This document shows positions 34,506 through 41,909 of a stretch of 41,909 bases of DNA, one piece after another (the stretch's first letter is position 1; each line of letters starts with the position of its first letter). The notes under the pieces are model-generated. The model was not told the DNA's origin. It saw nothing but the letters and a program-made list of their open reading frames with translations, and searched no databases. Position numbers and translations under genes: made by a program. The DNA comes from Gammaproteobacteria bacterium (GTDB lineage: Bacteria > Pseudomonadota > Gammaproteobacteria > SZUA-140). The DNA lies in NCBI GenBank assembly GCA_026981935.1, contig JALSIC010000097.1, positions 1-41,909 of the forward strand, written 5' to 3'.

Positions 34506-37500
34506 GCCCTGGCATTCAGTCCGGACGGCGTTCTATATCTGCAGGCCGACTCGGGTGCAGGCAGCCGGATCAGGAAGATCACCGCAGCCTATGGCGGTTT
34601 CACCACGGGCGAGATCCTCATCGCCGCGCAGGATGGCGATGAGGTTTACCGCTTTACCGGTAATGGCCGGCATCTCCAGACCCTGCATGCGCTCACCGGC
34701 GCAGTGCGCTACGATTTTGCTTATGACGCTTCGGGTCGCTTGGCCGCCATCACCGATGGGGACGGCAATGTCCTGCAGATCGAGCGTAATGCCTCGGGCG
34801 TCCCCCTTGCGCTCATCAGCCCCGACGGCCAGCGTACGGTCCTGGATTTGGATGGTAATGGCTATATCGCACGGATCACCAATCCTGCGGGAGAGGTGCA
34901 TCAGCTGGTGTATGGGGTGGACGGCCTGCTGCTGTCACATACTGATCCCAATGGCAATACCGCTGCCTATACCTACGATACTCTGGGCCTGCTGGTCCGG
35001 GATGAATCCCCCAATGGCGGGGGTTGGCAGTTGTCCCGGACAGATGAACCTCGTGGTCACAGCGTCACCCTCGCCAGCGGCGAGGGTCGCAGCACCACTT
35101 ATCAGGTGGCCACGCTGCCTACGGGCGACTATCAGCGGGTTATCACCGCCCCTGATGGGACTGCCACGACGCTGTTGAGAAAAGGGGGCCTTGCCTCGGA
35201 AGCCCTCACTATGGCGGACGGCAGCGTCACCATCACGGCCTATGGGGGTGATCCCCGCTTCGGCCTGCAGGTGCCGCTGGAGACCGATGTCACCGTGACC
35301 ACCCCCGGCGGCCGGCTGGCCTCTACAAGCTACACCCGCACCGCCGTGCTGGCCGATCCCGGCGATCCCTTCTCACTGACCGGACAGACTGAAACGGCCA
35401 CCCTCAATGGCAGGACCACCACCCGCAGCTATGATGGCGTCAGCCGTACCTGGACGGTCACCAGTCCCCTGGGAAGAACCATCACCACCCGCATCGATGA
35501 CCAGGGCCGCCCCCTGGAAATCGCGGTGGCCGGCCTCGATCCCAGCCGCTTTGACTATGACCTGCGCGGTCGGCTGACGGGCATCACCACAGGCAGCGGT
35601 ACGGCACCGCGCCAGAGCTGGCTGACCTACGGTGCCGATGGTTATCTGGCCGCGCTGACCGACGCCCTGGGACGCAGCACGGCCTTCGAATACGACGCCG
35701 CCGGCCGTCTCACCCGCCAGACCCTGCCCGACGGCCGCTTCATCGCCTATGCCTACGATGCCAACGGCAACCTGACGGCGATCACCCCGCCGGGGCGCAG
35801 CGCCCATGTCTTCGTCTACGACGCCGTGGACCGGCCCACAAGCTACGACCCCCCGGACACCGGCAGCCCCGACATCACCCGCTACGACTACAACCTGGAC
35901 AAACAACTCACCCGCATCACCCGCCCCGACGGTCAGGTGTTGGACCTCGGCTACGACCCGGTAAGCGGTAGGCTGCAAAGCCAGACCCTGCCCCGGGGCA
36001 GCTATCTCTACGACTACGACGCCCTGACTGGCCAGCTCAGCCGCATCACCGCCCCCGGCGGCGAGAGTCTCAGCTTCAGCCACGACGGCTTCCTGCCCCT
36101 GGCCGAGACCTGGAGCGGGACGGTGACGGGCACCGTGAGCCGGGCCTATGACGACAACTTCTGGCTCACGCGCCTGAGCGTCAACGGCAACCCCATCACC
36201 TTCGCCTACGACGCCGACGGCCTGCTGACCCGGGCCGGCGAACTCAACCTCACCCGGGACCCCCGGCACGGCCTGCTCACGACCACGACCCTGGGCGGCC
36301 TGAGCACCACCTACGGCTACAACGGCTCCGGCGAGCCCACTGCCGAGGAAACCACCAGCGGCGCCCTGGTGGACAGCACGGTGATCGGCCAGGATATCAC
36401 CGAGGCCGATCTGGTGGTGAGCGGGCGGATTACAGGTGCCAGTGCAATCCGTATCGATGGCCAATCCCTGCCGGTGGCAGCGGACGGCACCATCACGGGC
36501 AGCGTGCCCCTGGCCCTGGGTCTCAATACCCTGAGTCTCGAAGTCTACGATCTCAACGGTGCCCTGTCCGGCCAGCAGGTGGTGACGGTCTACCGCCGCC
36601 TGCTGGGCACGGGATTCACGGTGGGCGAGGTGCTGGCCGTTGCGCCCGACGGGACGGCCTACTTCGGCGCCGGCGGGGGCCGGGGCGGCGCTGTGGATGT
36701 CTATCGGCTGCCCGGGGGCAGCGGCACGCCCGAGCAGCCGGTGTGGCTGTCGGGGGCCGAGGACGTGGCGGTGGATGCCACGGGCAAGGTGTACCTGCGC
36801 AAGGGCCTGCGGCTGACGGTGTACGACGGTACCAGCGAGACCGAACTCATCGACCTGGGCCTGGCGGGCCTGACCCGGGTCGACGACCTGGAAGTGACGC
36901 CGGCCGGGCAGGTGTACGTGGCGGTGGGCCTGACCATCTATCGCGTTGAGAACGGCGCCCTGGTGCTGCACAGCACCCTGCCGGGGAGCCCGGAGATCCC
37001 GCCGGCCACCCGCCTGGAGAGCTCGGCCTGGGGCCTGGTGGCCAGCGGCGGCTTCGGGGTGGGTTTCCGGCGCATCGAGGCGGACGGCAGCACCACGGCG
37101 CTGTTCGACATCAACCGGGAGAGCGACTTTGCCCTGGACGATGCCGGGACGGTGTGCTATCCCGACCTGGGGAGTGTCACCTGCGTGGCGGCGGACGGCA
37201 GCCAGAGCAGCCTGGCGTTGGCCACGGGTTCGCTGGAATATGGACCGGACGGTGCCCTGTATCATGCCACCGGCGACAACCTGCACCGCTGGGCGTCGGG
37301 GACGGACACGGCCCTGATCCAGACCGTGGGCACCCCGGTGCAGGGGGCACTGCAGCTCAGCGGCACGGCGGGTGGAGCCTGGTACAGCGCCAGCTACAGC
37401 CGGGACGCCCTGGGGCGGCTCACGCAGAAGCGCGAGACCATAGCCGGCATCACCACCACCTACGACTACGCCTACGACCTGGCCGGGCGCCTGATCGAGG

Positions 37501-38630
37501 TCAAGACCGACGGTGTTACAACAGCCACCTACAGCTACGACGAAAACGGCAACCGCAGTGGCGGCACCTACGATGAACAGGATCGATTACTGACCTACAA
37601 TGGCACCAGCTACACCTACACCGCCAACGGCGAACTCTCAACCAAGACCACTGCCGAAGGCACCACGACCTATGTCTATGATCTGCTGGGCAATCTGACC
37701 CAGATCACCCTGCCTGACGGCACAGTCATCGAGTATGTCATCGATGGCAGAAACAGAAGAATCGGCAAGAAGATCAACGGCACCTTGACCCAGGGATTTC
37801 TGTATCAGGATCAGCTCAATCCCATTGCCGAGCTCAACCTGGACGGGAGCATCAAGAGCCGGTTCGTGTATGCCGATAAACCCCATGTCCCGGCGTACAT
37901 GATCCAGGGAAGCAAGACCTACCGGATCCTCAGTGACCACCTGGGCAGTCCGCGGCTGGTCATTGACATCGAGACAGGCGCAATCATCCAGCGCATCGAT
38001 TATGACGTCTGGGGCAACGTCATCCTGGACACCAACCCGGGTTTTCAGCCCTTTGGCTTTGCCGGCGGGCTATACGATCAACACACGAAGCTGATCCGCT
38101 TCGGGGCGAGAGACTATGATCCCGAGACCGGGAGATGGACGGCGAAGGATCCCATACTCTTTGCGGGAGGGGATACGAACCTGTATGGGTATGTGCTCAA
38201 TGATCCGGTGAATTTTATAGACCTATATGGGTTGTGGTCGATCAGTGTCGGTGGCTACGCTGGTATTGGAGGTGGAATTACATTTGGTAGAGATCCCAAT
38301 ACTGGGCAAGGGTTTTTGAGTGTTCAATTTGGCTTTGGACTTGGTGGTGGGGCTTCATATAGCCCACAAGGCGGTCGTCCTGGCTCGTCGCCAAGTGATG
38401 ATTGCAATACCGGTGGGCTCGGTCTTGGGCTGTTTGCAGATGCTAGTTTTAATGCTGGACCAATACAGGCAAGCCTTAATAGTAATGTGGGGCGAAATTA
38501 CCCAACAAATGGAGAGTCAGCACTGTATGGTAATCTCGCCAGCCCAAGTGTCTCCATAGGTGATAGTTGGGGTATTAGGGCAGGTGCATCAGCTGGTGGC
38601 CAAATAACGCTTTTTGGTGGGGCAAACTGA
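34504..38630 (+). CDS. Giant Rhs/teneurin-like protein, C-terminal part (YD repeats, RHS core, variable tip)
   Basis: About 1,375 residues continuing the previous entry in another frame; an independent start is not evident. The sixth NHL blade is completed first, then many YD repeats ([32 protein letters not shown]), which in Rhs proteins and teneurins build a shell around the C-terminal toxin. A further beta-propeller-like insert follows (about 36600-37350). The RHS core is present: [54 protein letters not shown]; the last DPxG has become DLYG. The 135-residue tip after it is Gly-rich ([23 protein letters not shown]), lower in GC, and matches no toxin family I know. A small gene starts five bases later. 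Seen as a polymorphic toxin-like effector; toxicity is inference. Confidence 0.85.
37368..38213 (+). repeat. RHS core repeat, copy A (within the full rhs gene)
   Basis: This 846-bp stretch recurs 1,693 bp downstream without any insertion or deletion and with few substitutions, most of them near the GSPRLVID segment. It ends at GTGAAT, just where the variable tips begin. Confidence 0.93.
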
Positions 38631-38634
38631 AGTA

Positions 38635-38970
38635 ATGGTGAGGGAAAAGAAATTTATTTATGGTGGGGTTGCCCTAATTATTGTGGTGTTATCTTGGTTT
38701 GGAGGATATGCGTTTTTTATAAACTCTGATGAGTGGCTTTCTGTGAAGCAAATCATTCGCGACTCCGAAGATATACAGTTGCGAGTAGGTGATGTTAAAG
38801 ACATATCACTATCGCCTTGGGGCTTCAAATATAGCTTTAGTGGTAATTGGGCGAGAGCGGAGCTAGATCTTAAGATCTCTGGGAATAAAGCTGTTACCAG
38901 ATTTTTTGTTGAGATTGAAAAAGACAGAAGAGGTGTTTGGATGATTAAGCAGTTATCAGAGAAAAGGTAA
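38635..38970 (+). CDS. Small membrane-anchored protein, putative Rhs immunity protein
   Basis: A 111-residue protein starting five bases after the rhs stop. One N-terminal membrane segment (about residues 7-27, FIYGGVALIIVVLSWFGGYAF) is followed by an extracytoplasmic domain (LRVGDVKDISLSPWGFKYSFSG, ARAELDLKISG, FFVEIEKDRRGVWMIKQL) that looks like the Coa1/Tim21 alpha-beta fold. Base composition is much richer in A and T than the conserved rhs part and resembles the variable tip just before it, a sign that tip and small gene moved in together. The position is that of an immunity gene for the Rhs C-terminus. No ribosome binding site is clear, so coupling to rhs translation is likely. Confidence 0.72.
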   Translation: MVREKKFIYGGVALIIVVLSWFGGYAFFINSDEWLSVKQIIRDSEDIQLRVGDVKDISLSPWGFKYSFSGNWARAELDLKISGNKAVTRFFVEIEKDRRGVWMIKQLSEKR

Positions 38971-39060
38971 AGAGCCGAGTCAGGTCAATGAGATCAAGGG
39001 GGCAGAACATTGAAGTATTCGCTGGTGACCACCCCGGTGTAGGGAGAATTCAGCGACACG

Positions 39061-39906
39061 GCGGGTGGAGCCTGGTACAGCGCCAGCTACAGCCGGGACG
39101 CCCTGGGGCGGCTCACGCAGAAGCGCGAGACCATAGCCGGCATCACCACCACCTACGACTACGCCTACGATCTCGCTGGGCGCCTGATCGAGGTCAAGAC
39201 CGACGGCGTTACAACAGCCACCTACGGCTACGACGAAAACGGCAACCGCAGTGGCGGCACCTACGATGAACAGGATCGATTACTGACCTACAATGGTACC
39301 AGCTACACCTACACCGCCAACGGCGAACTCTCAACCAAGACCACTGCCGAAGGCACCACGACCTATGTCTATGATCTGCTGGGCAATCTGACCCAGATCA
39401 CCCTGCCTGACGGCACAGCCATCGAGTATGTCATCGATGGCAGAAACAGAAGAATCGGCAAGAAGATCAACGGCACCTTGACCCAGGGATTTCTGTATCA
39501 GGATCAGCTCAATCCCATTGCCGAGCTGAACCCGGACGGGAGCATCAAGAGTCGGTTCGTGTATGCCGATAAACCCCATGTCCCGGCGTACATGATCCAG
39601 GGGAGCAAGACCTACCGGATCATCTCGGATCACTTGGGCAGCCCGCGACTGGTCATTGACATTGCCGACGGATCCATTGCCCAGCGCATCGATTATGACG
39701 TCTGGGGCAATGTTATCCTGGACACCAACCCGGGTTTTCAGCCCTTTGGTTTTGCCGGCGGGTTATACGACCCCCACACCAAGCTGATCCGCTTCGGGGC
39801 GAGAGACTATGACCCCGAGACGGGCCGATGGACGGCGAAGGATCCCATCCTCTTTGCGGGCGGGGATACGAACCTTTATGGGTATGTGCTCAATGATCCG
39901 GTGAAT
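39061..39906 (+). repeat. RHS core repeat, copy B (orphan cassette)
   Basis: Second copy of the 846-bp core stretch. Its right end is the exact point at which the encoded tips diverge (NFIDLYG in copy A, NWVDPEG in copy B). Confidence 0.93.
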
Positions 39907-40055
39907 TGGGTTGATCCAGAGGGAAAGGAGGGATATTGGACAAGAGTTGTACAGAATTTTGTAACCACTAATACATCTCCGTATGGAAAGAGTACTGGTG
40001 AAACAATAGTGGCGGCAACAACTGCGACTGGAATCTTTATGATGGGAGAAAGTAT

Positions 40056-40063
40056 GGGGGGGG
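40056..40063 (+). repeat. G8 homopolymer tract in the orphan tip
   Basis: Eight consecutive Gs after AGTAT. The present length leads to a stop at 40092. One base less keeps a plausible protein frame open for 44 more codons into the insertion sequence. Such tracts can vary by slippage or be miscounted in assembly. Confidence 0.6.
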
Positions 40064-40381
40064 AGTATAACGAAAGGGTTAGGATACTTTAGTTCAAGGT
40101 TAACTAAACTTGGCGCCAAATCATTTTTAATACCACGATTAACCGCAGCCTGGGGGCTAGCCCGAATATTTCATGAGAGTCACCGAGGGCGCTGAAATTT
40201 GGGTTTGTTGATGGGGATGTCGGGAGTGAGCAGCGTGTTGGGACTTTAGGAAGGGTTTAAGACGGTTTTTTGTGGCTGCTGCGGGGATGAATCATGGTGT
40301 GGCAGCCCCTCTGGCGGATGTACGGGCATGGCCAACCCTCATGCAGGGCATGATGGGAAGACAAGCAGGGGGATGACGGGT

Positions 40382-41694
40382 TTATCCCGGGGCGAGTCTG
40401 GCGGCGACGAGGAGAAACAGCCGTTGGTCAGGGTAAGCACTCGAGAGCAGAAAGCGAATCCGCCGGGTGTTGCGCAGGACCACGGCACCGATCTTGAGGA
40501 GCTTCAGCCGCAGGGTGCCGACATAGGCCTGCGCCAGTTCGGTCCCTTGCAGGGCCAGTCGCCGGATGGCCTCCAGCAAGCTGTACGCCAGACTGGAGAG
40601 TAACAGCCGGAACTGGTTGGGCCACCAACGGTGGCAACTGGTACGATCAGCAAAGAGATCGAGCTGTTGCTCCTTGATGCGGTTTTCCATCTCACCCCGA
40701 GCACAATACAGGCGGTCGTAGAGGTGCTGTGGGGCCCCCTCCAGGTTGGTGACCACATAGCGCGGGTTGCCACCTTGAGCCGTATGCTCGATCTTGGCGA
40801 TGACGCGACGCGCTCGATTCCAGGTACCCGCTGCATAGGGGAAGTCGGTAAACCAACGGACCTTGGTGCCCACAGCCGCATAACAGGTCTGTGCTTCCTG
40901 CTGCAGGGCGGCGGTCAAGGCATCGAGTCGCTTGTTCTTGGCGATACCGACGATATAGCCCACATCATGGCGCTCGCACCACGACAGCATCCGCCACCGG
41001 CAGAAACCCGAGTCGCCCCGAAAGATGATCCGCACCTTTGGCCAGGCCTGCCGTAGCCGCTTCACCAACAGGGCGAGGATCGCCCAGGCATGCTTGGCCG
41101 CATCGATCTTGCTCGGCCGCAAATAGCTGACCAGCAATTGATCCCGGCAAAACACATACAGGGGCAGGAAACAGTAGTGGTCATAGTAACCATGGAAGAA
41201 GCGGCCCTCTTGCTTGCCGTGTACGGCATCATCCGTAGCATCAAAGTCCAGAATCAGCTTTCTCGGCGGCCGCTTGAACGAGGCAATGAACTGTGCCACC
41301 AGAACCTCGTGAATCCGCCACGCCGCCTCCCGGTCGGCACGGTTTTCCCAGCGGCACAGGGTGGGGCTGCTGGCCAGCACCGCCGTGCGCCCCACGGCCG
41401 TCTGGATCGCCAGATCATGGCGCAGCGCATCATGGTCGTTGAGATCTTCGTAGCCCAGCGCCAGACCATACACCCGTTGTTGCAGTAAGCTCAGCGCATC
41501 ATGGGTACAACTGGCGCGGCGCCGGGTATCCTCCAGCACAGCGGCAACGGCTGCACAGAGGCCCAGTCGCCGGTCGACTTGGCGCAGCAGCAACACCCCC
41601 CATCCGAGGTGATGTCACCCCCCTCGAAACGGGCCTCCACCACCTGCCGTTGGCAGGCTGGAAATTCAAACGATTCCTGGGTACATTCTGTCAC
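40382..41694 (-). pseudogene. IS1380-family transposase (frameshifted)
   Basis: About 437 residues in two frames. The N-terminal piece (TECTQESFEFPACQRQVVEARFEGGDITSDGG) is read from a GTG start with GAGG eight bases upstream. At a run of six Gs (plus-strand C's 41596-41601) the frame breaks and the rest continues one frame back as VLLLRQVDRRLGL. The long piece has the DDE residues in ILDFDATDD, IIFRGDSGFC and GEMENRIKE, and the family N-terminal motif DGGVLLLRQVDRRLGL is restored only across the break. One lost G, or -1 slippage on the G-run, would explain it. If neither happens, the long ORF from the GTG at 41596 lacks about 33 residues and is probably inactive. Confidence 0.85.
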
Positions 41695-41695
41695 A

Positions 41696-41758
41696 GGCAA
41701 AACCTCGTTCGATTACGGCTTAAGAACCTGTATTTTATCGAACTATCGAGGTTTTGCC
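41696..41758 (-). promoter_or_regulatory. Stem-loop covering the transposase start signals
   Basis: GGCAAAACCTCG and CGAGGTTTTGCC form a perfect 12-bp stem; inside it GTTCGAT and ATCGAAC pair further. In the transposase message the second arm contains the GAGG Shine-Dalgarno sequence and ends next to the GTG start. Transcripts read in from outside the element would fold and hide the start, a known way insertion sequences limit transposase synthesis. Confidence 0.65.
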
Positions 41759-41820
41759 TTTTATATTGGTGAAATATTCGGGCTAGCGCCCTGAGGGGCA
41801 GGGAAGCGGTCGGGGCGCAG

Positions 41821-41909
41821 TCACGCGCCGGGCAGGAGGGCTTCGATGGCCTCGACGGTCTCAGCTTGGGGCAGCTCGGTGAACACCCGCCGCAGGTAGG
41901 CGTAAGGCT
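41821..41909 (-). CDS. IS66-family transposase, C-terminal end (partial)
   Basis: Read leftward from the window edge, 28 codons give PYAYLRRVFTELPQAETVEA followed by IEALLPGA and a TGA stop. This is the characteristic end of IS66-type TnpC transposases (WAYLR-FTELP-A-TVE-IEALLP). The remainder lies outside the window, so intactness cannot be judged. It abuts the IS1380 element with about 30 bp between. Confidence 0.8.
   Translation of the reverse strand, partial: PYAYLRRVFTELPQAETVEAIEALLPGA

Larger units (their letters stand above)
39043..40092 (+). pseudogene. Orphan Rhs C-terminal cassette (duplicated core plus different tip)
   Basis: About 280 codons of RHS core, nearly identical to the end of the full gene, followed by another tip ([16 protein letters not shown]...). 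Homology to the full copy starts a little earlier, near 39027, where a CAG codon has become TAG (39040-39042), so the cassette has no in-frame path from upstream and no proper start; an internal TTG is unlikely to matter. It is a displaced tip, as seen in rhs loci, able to reach expression only by recombination with the full gene. The new tip is AT-rich and breaks at a G8 tract: with seven Gs it would read on as [19 protein letters not shown] until the IS1380 element. Any immunity gene has been lost or displaced. Confidence 0.82.
40153..41789 (-). mobile_element. IS1380-family insertion sequence
   Basis: About 1.64 kb, bounded by 18-bp perfect terminal inverted repeats GCTAGCCCGAATATTTCA (40156-40173 and the complement at 41770-41787). 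With the ends placed as given, CCTG flanks both sides and could be a four-bp target duplication; because both ends are G/C-rich the exact borders may shift by a few bases. It carries one transposase gene of DDE type, broken by a frameshift. It has landed in the tip of the orphan Rhs cassette, or right after it. The left 190 bp and right 90 bp are non-coding, the latter with a long stem-loop. Confidence 0.85.

Noticed and set aside
34504-35178. Extension of the first rhs frame beyond the frameshift
   Set aside because: After base 34503 this frame becomes Ser/Arg/Pro-rich and loses the NHL and YD patterns, which continue in the other frame.
38988-39269. A 93-codon plus-strand frame over the start of the orphan cassette
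   Set aside because: It reads the duplicated RHS core in the wrong frame; the YD-repeat frame is open through the same bases.
40093-40152. Search for an immunity gene after the orphan tip
   Set aside because: No start codon with a ribosome binding site or sustained frame exists before the IS1380 end; the stretch fits a continuation of the tip instead.

Overview
The window is GC-rich chromosomal DNA. Gene content and order point to a gammaproteobacterium, plausibly a sulfur-oxidising or Chromatiales-like lineage. The supporting signs are glyQ-glyS-gmhB-plsC synteny as in Pseudomonas, a glnA / DUF4124 / ntrB / ntrC block, a complete phoBR-pst-phoU cluster, and a TusA protein beside a PP-loop thiolation-type enzyme. 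The genus cannot be fixed from sequence alone. I saw no tRNA, rRNA or CRISPR array.

Left part (1-5.5 kb): the 3' end of a BtuF-like cobalamin-binding protein gene converges on rfbC. A leftward operon follows: a MerR-type regulator, a ParA ATPase fused to a glycogen-binding-type domain, an FlhG/MinD-like protein that has lost its P-loop, and an unrecognised gene. It ends at a strong intrinsic terminator. Divergent from it is xthA (exonuclease III).

Phosphate region (5.5-15.9 kb): phoB, phoR, pstS, an OprP/OprO-type porin, pstC, pstA, pstB and phoU all point right. Three Pho-box-like promoters precede phoB, pstS and pstC. PstC and PstA carry unusually large extracytoplasmic insertions, and the pstC message may be leaderless. 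An inverted-repeat element separates phoU from trmL.

Central part (16-29.5 kb): trmL diverges from pyrD (class 1B). The nitrogen block glnA, DUF4124 protein, ntrB, ntrC reads leftward; a sigma-54 promoter and NtrC-like sites lie before glnA, and a near-consensus NtrC site before ntrB. Then come tusA and the PP-loop enzyme gene (leftward), an unrecognised gene, and glyQ-glyS-gmhB-plsC (rightward). The GmhB homologue lacks its nucleophilic aspartate.

Right part (29.5-41.9 kb): an accessory region. A roughly 3,000-residue secreted Rhs/teneurin-like protein has 14 YVTN-type propeller repeats, Ig-like domains, a six-bladed NHL propeller, YD repeats and an RHS core, with one frameshift. It ends in an AT-rich variable C-terminus followed by a small membrane protein that could be its immunity partner. 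An 846-bp second copy of the core end follows, carrying a different C-terminus (an orphan cassette). That cassette runs into an IS1380-family element, and the end of an IS66-type transposase lies at the window edge. The accessory region holds three apparent reading-frame breaks, each at a G/C homopolymer, so slippage, phase variation or assembly error must be considered together.
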